NCBI GenBank assembly: GCA_020152595.1
Contig: JAIGNY010000327.1
Coordinates: forward strand, 2,026,001-2,090,000
Length of the DNA stretch: 64,000 nt
Reading direction: 5' to 3'
DNA from: Chiridota heheva
Lineage: Eukaryota > Echinodermata > Holothuroidea > Apodida > Chiridotidae
This document shows, one piece after another, positions 1 through 12,286 of the stretch (positions are counted from its first letter, which is position 1; the number at the start of each line of letters is the position of its first letter). Made by a program: the position numbers and the translations under genes. The notes below the pieces were generated by a model. It was given only the letters and a program-made list of their open reading frames with translations, did no database searches and had not been told where the DNA came from.

Positions 1-1308
<1,308 letters not shown>

Positions 1309-1649
1309 TTTGGTTTGTTGATGTTTAACGGCACCGCGACAGTCAAGAGTCAAATGTGCCAAGAGGGTGTTAAAAACTAAGGTGCTCGAGTTAGGATAGA
1401 GAGGAAAGAGAGGTGGAATAGAGAGAGGCAGGGAAAGAAGGTGAATAAGAGAAAGAAGTTACGGTAATAAAAGGAAGGTGAGGAAGGTAAGGCAGAGAAG
1501 GGAAGGAAAGGTAGGTTTAGATCAGGTAGAATAAATTGTTTTTGCGGAGAAAGGTGATGAAGTTGGTGGTATAATTGTTTTTGGAAGGATCGGAAATGGA
1601 GATGGAGAGGGAGAGGTGTGATCTGGAGTTCAGGTGTATACAACAGGTT

Positions 1650-4600
1650 AAGAGGATTTGATTGATCGAGAGATCGGTATTGCATGTAGGGCAGAGAGGA
1701 GCAGGGGAGCCGGGAAGTAGGTGAGAGTTGGTGAGAAAGGTGTTGCCGAGGTGGATGCGGGTGATAACAATATCCTCCCTACCGTTGCAACTGTGCAGGG
1801 GGATGTTGGTCCTGACTTTGGATTTGATGGTGTGAAGTTTGTTACTGGTCTCGAGATTCCAGGAGCCTTGCCAGGTTTTACTGACTGACTGAGGTAGCTG
1901 GAAGTGGAGGAACGGAGGTCAGAGTTTGGGATAGGAAAAGGAGAGATGTGATTCGAGAAAGCCTTGTTGGCGGCTCTGTCGGCTCTCCTAACGTGGCTGG
2001 GATCCAGAAAAGATATTTTTGTCCCAAAAGAGGAAAGAGCTTGAAGTTTATTGAGGATTTGTAGGATGAGTGGATTGGACCAGAGCATGTTGAGGATGCC
2101 AGTAAGAACGGATTATTGTTGGAGAAGATGAAAAGCGGGGTCAGAAGAAGAGTTCAACATAGTTTAAGGCCAGGAGGATGACCTTTGCTTCGGCAGAGTA
2201 TATAGAGGTTCCGTCGGGCAGCTTTGAGGAGAGGGTGAGGTCAGGACAGGCGGTGGTGGCTGCAGAGGAGCCTTCCCGTGTGGAGCCGTCAGTGAAGAGA
2301 AAGGAGTAGTCATGGAAATGTCTACTAAATTGGCAGTATTTGGAGCGGAAGAAAGCTGGGTTGTGGAGAGCTTTCGTAAATGAGGAAAGACCAAGGTATA
2401 TAAAAGGGGGGGGGGGGGCGGTAAATAGTCCAGGTGGGTGTGGGCTGGATGGTATGTCTGGCAATCGAGAAAATGTTGATGTTAGCTTTGGGAAAGTGGG
2501 AGTGCATCCGGATCCCGAAACGTGGGGGAATGCGTTTGTTGAGATAAAAAAGAGGTTGGTGAAGGAGGGTAAGCGAATGGAATGGAATGGAAGCAATGGT
2601 TCCACGGATCAGTGAGGATGCGGAGAACAAAGAGAGGCCAGCCTTCGTGCATCTAAGGTCCAAGGAGAGTTCGTTGGCCTCTACGTGGAGACTGGTGATG
2701 GGGAAGGTGTGAGTTGGCGCCAAGGCAAAGCCTTAGGGCAGTGTTTTCGGTGACCCCAGGTGTTTTAAGTCAAGTTTGCGGGCGGAGGCGTAGATGAAGT
2801 TACCATAGTCCAGCCTGGATCTGAGAAGGGAGCGGTAGAAAGTGAGCAGGGTGAAACAATTGGCTCCTGTCAGTGCTGGAGAGGACCTTGAGGATTTTGT
2901 GACAGTCTGTTTTGAGGGTGTTGATGTGGGGGAGATAGGAAAGTTTGGAATCGAGGTGATTCCGAGGAAGAGAGAACTGTCTTTAGTGGGGATTATAAAA
3001 TCTTTGAGGAGGAGATTGGGGCAAAGGAAAAGGAGTTTTTGTTGTTGAAATGGATGAGAACAGTTTTTATCTTTTGAGAAGCTGACAATCGTTGGATTCG
3101 CTCCAGTGAGCCAGGCTGTCCAGGCAGTGTTAAATATTATTTTGGAGAGTATGGAAGGATGGGGAGGATGAGTAGATAATGAAATAGTCAACATAATTGC
3201 ATAGAGGGAGCATTTGATGTTGGGATGAGTGTTTTGGTGATGCTGTTAATTTTGAGGATAAAGAGAGTGGGGAGAAGATGCTGTCCTGGAGGATACCCGA
3301 TTGTTGGGTGTACCTTTGAGACTAAGTGTTTCCGATGCGTGCTCTGAAGTGGCAGGAATGGAGAAAATTCTGGATAAAGGTGGGGAAGGGGCCTTGAGGT
3401 CGGAGGAGTGAAGATCCCTGAGGACACCATATGACCAAGTGGTGTCGAAGGCCTTTTCAAGGTCAAAGAAGACAGAGATGAAGTTTGAGGACGTGGTCAG
3501 GCAGTTCCAGTTTTTCCTGAAACTATTTTGAGCGGGGGAGAAGATGGAGTTCTTCTCAAGGTACCAGCAGAGCCTGTTGTTGACCATACGTTCCATGATC
3601 TTGCAGATGCAGGAGGTAAAAGCGATGGGCCGGTGGTTATTGGGGTTGGACCTGTCTTTGTTAGGCTTGGGGATGGGGGTGATGATGGCCTCTCACCAGA
3701 TTTTGGGGAAATAGTGTCAGGACCACGAGTAATTGTAATTTTTGAGGATGTCTAGGGAATGACTGGGGAGGTTTTTGAGCAGATTGTGGTGAATGCCGTT
3801 TGGGCCTTGAGAGGAGAAGGATCCAGATTTTCTTGAGGGCGGAGGAGAGCTCGGAGTAGGTTAACGAAAGGTTGTAGTTTTTGGATTGTTAGACTGGAAG
3901 TTCAGAAGGTTCTTTTTAGCCTCGATTTTCTGGTTGCGGAAGGAGTGAGAAAGTTTTTATTGAGGAGGTATTGGCGAAAGTGAAGGCTAGGCAGTCGATG
4001 ATGTCTTTGAGGTCGGTGATTTTGGTGTTGTTATGCTCGAGATGAGGGATATTGTTGGAGGAGCTTTTCCCTTTAAAGTTTCGGATCATGTTCCAGACCT
4101 TGGAGGGGGCGGTCTGGAGATCCAAGGACGAGACATAGGTTTCCCAGGAGACCTTTTTGATGAGTTTGATGGTCCTTCTGGCCTTGACTCTGAGGATGCG
4201 AAAGTTATTGAGGTTTTGGGGTGAGGTGTGGGTTTTGAAAAGACGGAGGGCTTTGTTTTTGATGGAGATAGCTTTTTTGCAGTCAGTGGTAAACCAGGGT
4301 TTGAAGTTCTGTGGGTGAAGGTGGAAGTGGGGATATTATTGGCGACATCTCGGAAGTGAAGAGAGAGACCGAGTTATTGGAGAGAAGAATGTCATTAATG
4401 ATGGAGATATAACACATAGTGGAATAGATGCCCTGTCTGCATGCCGAAATCTTCAGTTGGTTGGGAAAGGGTGTGACGAGGGGTGAAGATTAGGATGTGG
4501 AAATGGTGACTCCCGCAGAGTGAGCCCTCCAGTCTGAGAAATCGACAAAGAGGGAGGGGTCGCAAATGGAGAAGTCAAGGTTGGTGAAAGTGCCAGTACC

Positions 4601-5121
4601 TGGGTGCAAATAAGTGGGGGAGCCGTTGTTGGGAGGCAAAGGTTGTGGTAGATCGGAAGATTTTCAATTGTTTTCCTCTGGCAGTAGAAGTAGAGAAGCC
4701 CCAAAGGGGGTTGTGTGCCCTCAAATCACCTGTTAGGATAAGGATTTGGGAGGTTGGAAAATGAGGTCGTCGAGGTCAGAGGGGGTAAGGGAGAGTTGGG
4801 GGATGTAAAGGTTGCAAAAAGTGATGGTTTTGTGTAAGTCGGCGAGACGGCAGGTAGCCTAAAGGTCGGATTGGTTTAAATTGGGACAAGGCTCAAGGGG
4901 ACGTCATTTCTGACGTAAATAGAAGAGCCACCAGAGGCTCTTCTGGAGTTTTGGGTGATAAAATGAGATCCCGTGTATCCTGGGATGGGGATAGAGTCGA
5001 GGGAGGAAAGAAAGGTTTCTTGTAGGCAGATAATGCTAGGGTTGAAGGTAGAGATCAGAAGTTCAAGTTCTTCAGAGTTGGCAGAGAGACCGCAGCAATT
5101 CCAATGTATGATGTCTGCCAT
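1650..5121 (-). pseudogene. LINE ORF2 remnant: endonuclease, reverse transcriptase, RNase H
   Basis: The fragments lie in different minus-strand frames, so the gene is broken. The endonuclease start reads IIHWNCCGLSANSEELELL and is followed by the IICLQET motif (near 5,050); its C-terminal part LDFSICDPSLFVDFSDW lies near 4,550. Reverse transcriptase motif A reads FFDLEKAFDTTW (near 3,450). The catalytic box near 3,190 reads YVDY instead of the usual Y-x-D-D, so the second metal-binding aspartate is lost, and a frame break adjoins it. RNase H shows FTDGS (near 2,285), then IYSAEAKVILLAL (near 2,190), and later PSHVRRADRAANKAF (near 1,970), which fits the usual PSHVGI-x-GNERAD block with an internal deletion. 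I infer that the copy is dead. Confidence 0.85.
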
Positions 5122-5473
5122 TTAAAAGTGATGTGGAGAGAGAGACTCCCAAAGGGGGACCTGAGCCCGGAGAGGGCTGTCTGACCACCATGTCTTGGAA
5201 GGGATTGTGATCGATGAAAGGGAGGGTCAAAGTTTGATTGAGGGGTTTCCCCGTCACTGAGGGGTGACTTGGTTGGAAGGGAGTGTTGAGTATATGGTGT
5301 CTTGAGTTCGGTACCTTGAGGGGGTTCTTTTGGTGTTGGCTTGAATGGTGGTGGGGACAGAATGTGAGGTTGAGGTGGTCTGTGTCAGTTGGCAGGGGAT
5401 CTGTGGATGTTTTGTGAGTTGTCTTTGGTTATTCGTTGAGTTGAGGTGGTCTTGTAGGAATTGAGATCTTTTT

Positions 5474-6700
5474 TCAGGAGGAGGGGGAGTTCTTTGTGAA
5501 ATGGTTTACCCAGGGTGGGGGATTGATGCAGCATGGTGGTGTGAGGGGCCTGAGGTGTTGGTGGATGAGGAAGAGGTAGGTGGTAGGGAAGGGGTGGGGC
5601 GAGGTGGAATAAGAGCGGTTTTTCGAGCGGTCTGGGTCAACCCAGACTATGTCGGTCTGGATGCCCTTGAAGACAGTGCAGGTGGGTGGCGAGGTGGTGG
5701 AGTGGGTAATGATTTTGGAATAAGTGCGGGTGTTTTGGTTAAGTTGATTTGGGGATTTAGAGTCCAAGATCTTTCTGGCCTCGGGGTAGGAGACATTTTT
5801 AAGGATTTTTTTTATCCTGGATATCCCTTCTCCTTGAGCCACTTGGGGCAGGAGTTGGGGTGATCTCCAGAGCAGTTGGATTTATTATTGCAGGTAGTGG
5901 TTTCATGGGAGGGAGAGCCGTAGGAGGCACAGCAGGATTGGGAGCGGCAATTGGTTTTACTGTGGCTGTATTTTTGGCAATTGTAGGGATGTAGGGGGAG
6001 ATGGGAACGTTGAGATAACCAACATGGATGGAGGTGGAGGAAGGTGTTGAATGTGAAGAAGTAGGTGTTGGTATGAATTGTAATGTGGCATTTGATGACC
6101 CCCTGGATGAGTTGAAGTAGTGGTGAGGGGAGGGGGAGATGTTGACTCCAGTGTTTGGAAGGGTAGTAGAAGCCAGGAGTAGTTTTGACTGGGGGAGGTA
6201 GAACATTTGACAAGGTCTCTGGATCTCAGGCGTATATGGTCGAGGGTACATATGAGGCCCTGAAGAGCTTTGGTGAGGGTGAAACGGGAGAGGGATTTGA
6301 GGCCTGTGTCACCAGGAGGGGAAAGAAGGGGGAGGGGGAGAAACTATGATGAACTTTGGCCATGGTGTGGTGGTGGAAGGTGGGAAGATGTAAGGAGAGG
6401 AAAGGAATGGTAAGGGGAGACAAAAGAGGCTGAGGAAGGTCGTTTGAGGTGTTTCAAAGAACATTCTGAATTTTGAGGGGAGAAACTGGGGGCTGACATC
6501 TCCATTGTGATGGAAACAAAGGGAGTGGGGAGGGTGAAAAATAATGACTGAAGTCAAAAAAAAAAATGAGGGGAGGGGAAAAAAGGGCAGCAGATACCCC
6601 AGGAGCAGGGAGAGGTAATAGGTAGATTAAAAACCCAGGTGGAAAAAGTGGAGGGAGGTAAGGAGAAGCCCGGGAGCTACCCTCATTGGCGGAAAACACC
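5474..6700 (-). pseudogene. LINE ORF1 (gag-like) remnant
   Basis: Upstream of the endonuclease ORF on the minus strand, two or more overlapping frames carry ORF1-like sequence. A cysteine/histidine-rich segment around 5,990-5,815 contains NCQKYSHSKTNC, then a CCASYGSPSHETTTC block and NCSGDHPNSCPKWLKEK. This spacing is like the CCHC knuckles of LINE ORF1 proteins, which bind the element RNA. A further segment near 5,800 reads VSYPEARKIL, a phrase common before the end of such proteins. The N-terminal part is low-complexity and Pro/Ser-rich. Frame changes between segments mean it is not intact. Confidence 0.65.
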
Positions 6701-6760
6701 GGTGCGATGCGTGTGGTAGGCTAGGTGGAGGATGGGTGTAGGTCGAGAACGGAGAAAAAA

Positions 6761-7344
6761 TGGAAAGATCTTACCAAAAATCCAAAGGAAAAAGAACGGA
6801 AAATCCAATTCACGAAGAGAAAATGGTAAATAAAGTTATTTCATTAGAAAGAAGAGTCTGTAGAGGTAAAGATGGTTTATAGAAAGTGACTCAATAAAAA
6901 TCTATAGAGATGAATCTATAAAAATCTCAGAGATGGATCAATAAAAAACATTAAACAAAGGGATTTTGCAGCATGTAAATTTGTACATGTAAATAAATAT
7001 AAAGAATATGAAAAGTAATTTCAAGATTAACAAGCAATAATTATAATTTATTGGCAGAGTCACATTAATTTACAAAAGAAGTCTTGCTATTATGTACAGT
7101 ATATTACAATTAAATAGCATAAGAGCTGTACTAATACAGCACAATCAATTATTACAACACATATTCAAACATTGCAAAACATAAATTTGTGTGCATAAAG
7201 AAAAAAAGGCAATATTTTGTGATAACTATGTATACAAAAAGAAACAATTGAAGTAGTGAGTTGTAATGACTTACAGAAAACTTTACATCAAATTCAAACT
7301 GTATTTTTAATTTGTGGATACAAGTGTACCAGTTTTTATAAATT
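6761..7344. other. AT-rich spacer, no gene seen
   Basis: AT-rich DNA between the 5' end of the LINE and the next repeat. No gene, RNA or clear repeat boundary was recognised. Confidence 0.5.
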
Positions 7345-7440
7345 AGTCAATAAATAAATAACAATAATAACAATTTATTGTGTGCCAGTATCCATAAAAA
7401 AAGATGCTCAAGGTACAGCAACCACCAATGCAAAACAATA
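7345..7440 (-). repeat. 3' tail of a CR1/L2-like LINE (copy 1)
   Basis: A (AATAA)-rich stretch is followed by a block containing GTGCCAGTATCCATAAAA and GATGCTCAAGGTACAGC. The same block with the same AT-rich flank occurs at about 38,568 and about 57,397. At 57.4 kb it forms the 3' end of a recognisable LINE, so this is probably a severely 5'-truncated copy. Confidence 0.6.
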
Positions 7441-7459
7441 AGAATCAAACATTTAATTA

Positions 7460-7617
7460 GGGGATAATGGACACCAGCTTTCCAGACCGTCACATTGCCG
7501 CGAGATATTGGACGATTCAGTTACTTTAGCGGACAAGCCGATAGTCTGTAAGGGAGCGCAATTGTTCAATATACCGCGAAAATGGGACGGTAGGGAAAGC
7601 AGTAAGTCCATTACCCC
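7460..7617. mobile_element. Fold-back MITE
   Basis: Nearly the whole 158-bp segment is an imperfect inverted repeat. It begins GGGGATAATGGAC and ends with the complement of GGGGTAATGGAC, and similarity continues inward for about 60 bases on each side. No coding content and no clear target duplication. Confidence 0.6.
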
Positions 7618-8449
7618 TGTACATTCACACCTATCCATATTTAAAATTCAGAAGCAAATAATAAAATGGGACACAATATTTTCTTTAATAGTAAAAATTT
7701 TAGAACATAATTTACTACCGAAATGAACTAAGATCAGCAAGTACCTTAGGAAAAAGCTGAATAACCCATTTTGGTTATTTATATTTATGAGTACAGGCAT
7801 AAGTTTGAAGCGCTACGCCATGCACAAAATACACTTTTATTTAACGCATGCAAACTTTCTTATGCTTACAGTGTACACATGATGTATGCATCATTTACCG
7901 TATGCATAATATTTGTTTATGTTCAAATCCAAGTTCCCATAGGCTCCAAGATAAAAACAAATTAAAATTGAATTGTTTAAAAATAGTGCATACGCACATT
8001 GTGATTTATACCTAGTTTACACAGAAATTTTGACATAAAGATTCCTCTGCACGCATGATGCCTTACCCTTCAGCTTTATTCGGCATAGGAAATTATGAAC
8101 TAGTTTTGTACGTAATGAAAATAAAGGCAAGCTTTTGGGAATGAAAATATTATTAGTTTGTTTCACCGTGCATCTGCTTTTACAAGTACACAACACATAT
8201 AATGGTGCTGTACACAAAAGCGTGCGTATTTTGAATGGAGTATTGCGTAGCGTGTGCATGTTTTCACTTGCTTCCTGTACGCAAGTTACCAGCTGTCAAG
8301 CAACATGAAAAATGTACCATAACATTAAAGCAAAATTATGCGAAACAATATTGCATAACGGATGACAAACTAGGCATTGGAAATGATATAAATCCCCTCT
8401 CCGCTAATAATGCATATTCCAGACTGTCACACATTTCAACCCGTCCCAA
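7618..8449. other. Spacer, no gene seen
   Basis: AT-rich sequence with no recognised gene or repeat boundary. From about 8,380 it starts to resemble the flank of the CATGCCATCCC-type repeat also seen near 12,360. Confidence 0.45.
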
Positions 8450-8765
8450 ACGTCATCCCATGCCTATACTCCATGCAATTACACCTGAATACCAGATAAA
8501 TACTGTATGTGATTCCACCATTTGCATGACCCACATGCCATCACAACTGAAATCCAGATGACACCCCACCACGTGCCATTCCACACTGTTCCACATGTCG
8601 ACCCACCCTGTTCCACATGCCAACCCACCCTGTTCTACACGCCAACCCACCCTCCTCTACATGCCAACCCACCCTTCTGTCCAACACATCCTAACCCACA
8701 TCCCATCCAACCCTGCCCATACATACAATTCCACTCTGTCCAACATGAAATCCCACCCTCATCCT
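8450..8765 (+). repeat. Dispersed minisatellite-bearing repeat (CCACATGCCAACCCACC type), copy 1
   Basis: Degenerate tandem units of roughly 20-24 bp built on CCACATGCCAACCCACC. A shared leader (GACATCCCACCAC-like) precedes the array. Related copies occur around 12,360-12,423 plus 13,750-14,110 (one copy split by a hAT insertion) and around 43,925-44,535. Confidence 0.7.
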
Positions 8766-9039
8766 AATTCCTTCAGCTACTTTATCATCATCTTATAGTC
8801 TACCCGACATTCCACTTATTGTTTATATTTTCTAACCCCCTAAAATAAAATTCTTGAGAAGTGAGGAAACTATTATTTGCTTCTTTAGTCATGGAAAGAC
8901 AAAAAATTAGACTCCTCTTCATATGATGTCAATATCATAACAAAACTAGAAATGTGAAGTTATTAAGTCTTTCTGATCTTGGGTCAAATATTTTTGAGAT
9001 TATTTATTTTTGATTTCAGGTCAAATATTTTGCAGCAGT

Positions 9040-9625
9040 CTATTTCTATGCAAATAACCTAATTACTATGCACACTATACCTCACTTATTATCTCAGGTT
9101 AATTATTTTGTACGAAAGTCTGTTATGCAAATAACCTATTTAATATGCACATTACATCTCACTCTAGACAATACTCTTTACATATATAATAATTTGTGTA
9201 AACAAACTCTTACTCTTGCTTTAATTTAAGACATATCATAGATACAAATATTTTGATTGTTATGCAAATAAGTTAATTAGTATGCACTCATGTTACCCCT
9301 ATCATGCTTATTTGAACAGTACCCATTTCCTCTACCCCTGTGCCAAGTTACATGAATGTACACCATTCATAACTTAAGTTTTTCATTCATGTTAAACATT
9401 TTATACAAAAGCCTACTGTTATGCAAATAACCTAATTAATATGCACTTCACCTCACCATTAAGTGTAGACAATGTTCTTCACATATATGATCATTGTTAT
9501 GCAAATAAGCTGATTAGTATGCACACACAACCCCCAAATCATGCTCATTTGATCAGTACCCATGTCTTCTACCCTTATGCCAGGTCACATGAATGTCCAC
9601 CATTCATAACTTAAGTTATGAAAAC
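9040..9625. repeat. Two-unit tandem duplication rich in ATGCAAAT octamers
   Basis: A unit of roughly 295 bp occurs twice (about 9,118-9,410 and 9,411-9,625, the second truncated). Each contains ATGCAAATAACCTA, then a GTAGACAATG-like block, then ATGCAAATAAG, and a block ending CACCATTCATAACTTAAGTT. Five exact ATGCAAAT octamers lie within about 460 bp. No gene. Confidence 0.75.
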
Positions 9626-9924
9626 TTTGACCAAAACTTTATCTAACCAAGTCTCACTGGATGCTGACACCGATCAGCCGACACAGGGGTAGTAGAATAG
9701 CTCTACTTTTCTTCGAATAGTTGAGCTAAAAATGAAATTCCATGGGAATATTCATTTAAATGAATTAAAAGAAGTGCTGAGCTTGATATGGTTCAGAATT
9801 CTGTTCCAATATGAAGGAGCTGCAGAAGGGAAAGAGTATTTTCCCCATGTTCTACAAGTCTGTGGTTCAGTTCAAAGAAATCTGTCATTGGAGCGCAGGA
9901 ACTCACGATATGAAGGCACCACAT

Positions 9925-10260
9925 TTAAAGGAGACATAATAAAGTCTTGACACAATCCTTATTTTATACAATAGGGGATTAAAATCAAAACTACCAATAA
10001 CAGCAAGTCAAAATCTCATTCCTATCTCAAGTTATCCTGTTTGAAGTCAACACATGGAAGTTGCCATTTTGTTCAATTCTGTATTGAAATCGTGTGCATG
10101 ATGACACTATTTCCCCAACAGAGACACAAGAATTACGATGTATTTTTTTCAATAAATTTTATTGAATTTGATTTTTATTCAAAATAATGTGACACAAAGT
10201 TGTAAAGTCCTCTTTCATATAAGATAAATTCACTTGACCACTGAGCTAATCTTTTAAAGC
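9925..10260. repeat. Dispersed repeat, unoccupied relative of the 60.6-61.9 kb element
   Basis: The sequence from AAAGGAGACATAATAAAG through GTCAAAATCTCATTCCTATC to AATGTGACACAAAGTT matches 60,627-61,560 in order. It lacks the CAGACCC-type insertion present in that copy. The right part (10,210-10,260) ends with a MITE-like end, GACCACTGAGCTAATC, also seen at 20,684-20,939. Confidence 0.6.
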
Positions 10261-10369
10261 AATTTTGGTACTGTTGTTTCTACATACAGCATGCTACATT
10301 CTATGAGTTTATTAGCTGAATTATAGAAGTCACTGAAACATGAAAATAATATTATACAGTTCTTATAAA

Positions 10370-10830
10370 GCGCATTGCACTGAAAAACAAATAAAATAAA
10401 AGAAGGGGGAAAATCAAAACAACTTATAGAAATGAGAAAAGATGTGTTTTAAACAATGATTTAAAGTTAGTTATAGTTTGAGTCTCTTTGATATGTGTTG
10501 GTAGATTTTCCAGAGAAAAACAGCTGAAGATTGAAACGGACGATGACCATATGACTTTGTAAAACAAAAGTAGGAGTGATAACTTAGAACTGGAGCATAG
10601 ACAGCGAGTCGGAGTGTACATGTAGATAAGATCCTGTATGTAAGTGGGACAAAGGTTGTGGACACATTTTGAATGTTAACAGAAGAACTTTAAAGTTGAT
10701 GTGCGATTTAACAGGGAGCCAGTGTAAGTTGTGAAGGATTTGAGTTGCATGAGTAAATGGTTTAAACGTGTGACCAGTCTTGCAGCAGAGTTCTGTATGC
10801 ATTGCAGTTTAGTGAGTTGACAAGAAGGGA
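10370..10830 (-). mobile_element. CR1/L2-like LINE 3' fragment
   Basis: Minus-strand frames encode LHNLHWLPVKSHINFKVLLL and, after frame changes, ENLPTHIKETQTITNFKSL. These match the conserved C-terminal region of CR1/L2-type reverse transcriptases (LHWLPV..RI.FK). The same region is better preserved at 57,581-57,979. Near 10,367 the sequence TTATAAAGCGCATTGCAC marks the 3' end. Pseudogene fragment. Confidence 0.75.
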
Positions 10831-11159
10831 GACCTTATAAATACCACTTCATCAACTTTCTCAAATTCCCAGTCCTACCATCTGAATTCTGTCTGTGAAG
10901 GACAAATTTTTAGTATTTTTCAAATTCAATCTTCAATGTGCCTCTAGTAGCATTCCAACACAATCAAGAAACAAAACTGAATTTCTTCATTAAAAATCAT
11001 TTTTATAATTCATCCCACATCCAAGAATCACATCAAATTTCCTGTCTTCAGTACCATGAAATCATTTCAAACCTCTTCAGGTTGTCGGCACAGCAGCCAT
11101 ACTCCCTTCATGACAGTTTGGAGATCAGTTTGCATGTAATACCTGACTTCAGAGACACA

Positions 11160-12050
11160 CAGTTGCGTAGCTAGGGAGGGGGGGGGGGAAGGAGACAGGG
11201 GAAATTGCCCCCCTGGCCAGATATTTTCAAGGTTTCAAAAAATTTGTAAAATAAGGGTGTTTCAGCTGATGTCATGAGGTCACATGACTTTGTTTACATC
11301 ACCATTTAGTAGGACAAAACACTGCCGTCTGCTGTACACTTAATTAGCCTTACACACGTTTGCATGTTGTTATGTAAGATTATTTTTGTAAGATACCAGG
11401 TAAGATAATTATGCTGGAATCTTGCTGTGCCATTGGTTGTACTAATAGATGTTTGCTGGGAATAAAAATATGTTTTCTTGATTTCCATCTGATCCTGATT
11501 GAAGTTGGAAGTGGGTTTCTGCTCTATGACATGAAGGCTTTCAACCTACGGTTCACACAAGGATTTGGAGCGAGCACTTTATATCAGGTACATGTATGTA
11601 GGTTTTGTCTGAGTATAATGAACAATCAGCTGGCATTAACTTTAAAGTTACTCTTTGTATACCCGGTGAATATATAAAACTTAAGGAAAATATTAAGTAA
11701 AATTGAAAGTAAACAAAAAATTGCAATTAGTCAAATTCGCTGAACTGGTACTGGCTAGTACGTTAGCATGTAGTATGTTTGTTGTATGTATAATGTGACT
11801 GAAGTGTGTGAAGACGCGTGAAATGCAACAACACTGCTGCCCTGCAAAATGGCTTCCAGTCAAGTTACAGTCACATGATAAAAACCCTACATAGAATATC
11901 TATTAAGAGTTATCATCTGACTTTTGCCTCTAAATTCCCGAAAGTTTTCTTCCAAATTTCTGAAAATTTGGCTCAAAATATCAGACTTTTCCTCAAAATT
12001 ACTGACTTTTCCTGTAAAATGTCGCGCAAAAAGATCTAGCTTCACCACTG
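11160..12050. mobile_element. Possible hAT-like element just downstream of the MARCH5 stop codon
   Basis: The left end CAGTTGCGTAGCTAG and the right end CTAGCTTCACCACTG are partly matching inverted repeats of the CAGTGGCGTAGC type. Flanking 8-mers agree only partly, so a target duplication is not secure. If real, it ends 48 bases past the MARCH5 stop codon, inside what should be the 3' UTR. A G10-type homopolymer lies near 11,175. No transposase was recognised. Confidence 0.4.
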
Positions 12051-12097
12051 CAAGGACACTTTTATAATGTGTAAATACAGTAAGTAGTCGCATTCAC

Positions 12098-12286
12098 TCA
12101 GAGACCTATTTCCTCTGGTGGAGATGCAGGAGATGCAAAAGCAGAAGATGAAGGAGTAACAGGTGAGATTTCCTCCGTGTCGGTCTCGATAAAATCTCTA
12201 ATTACTCGGTGAGCTTGACGAATGTACTGTTGTTGTTGGTAGAAGATTTTGAGGGCTCCTTTTATGGCAACGAAGGCTATTCCACC
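12098..12286 (-). CDS. MARCHF5: MARCH5 coding exon 4 (last segment and C-terminal tail)
   Basis: The acceptor TTTACAG|GG is at 12,287-12,288. It encodes GGIAFVAIKGALKIFYQQQQ and YIRQAHRVIRDF, matching the family, and then an extra acidic and Ser/Pro-rich tail ending in EEIGL before the stop. It is separated from exon 3 by a 6.0-kb intron. Confidence 0.93.
   Translation of the reverse strand, partial: GGIAFVAIKGALKIFYQQQQYIRQAHRVIRDFIETDTEEISPVTPSSSAFASPASPPEEIGL

Larger units (their letters stand above)
1309..6760 (-). mobile_element. Decayed non-LTR retrotransposon (LINE, I-like with RNase H)
   Basis: A minus-strand LINE of about 5.4 kb. Going 5' to 3' on the minus strand there is a gag-like ORF1 with cysteine-rich knuckles (about 6.7-5.5 kb), then ORF2 with an AP-type endonuclease (from about 5,121), reverse transcriptase (about 4.1-2.7 kb) and RNase H (about 2.4-1.9 kb). 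This order is known for the I, R1, LOA and related RNase H-bearing LINE clades; I cannot assign the clade. The 3' end reads GGTGCCGTTAAACATCAAC on the minus strand (about 1,335-1,309), and the same tail recurs at 52,626 on the plus strand. Many frameshifts make it non-functional. Its minus strand is pyrimidine-rich, unlike the surrounding AT-rich DNA. The 5' end is approximate. Confidence 0.85.

Noticed and set aside
2340-4224. Plus-strand open frames at 2.3-5.9 kb
   Set aside because: Antisense shadows of the minus-strand LINE, whose pyrimidine-rich coding strand leaves the complement free of stops.
7453-7638. 61-residue minus-strand open frame as a possible exon
   Set aside because: The segment is a fold-back inverted repeat, which explains it better.
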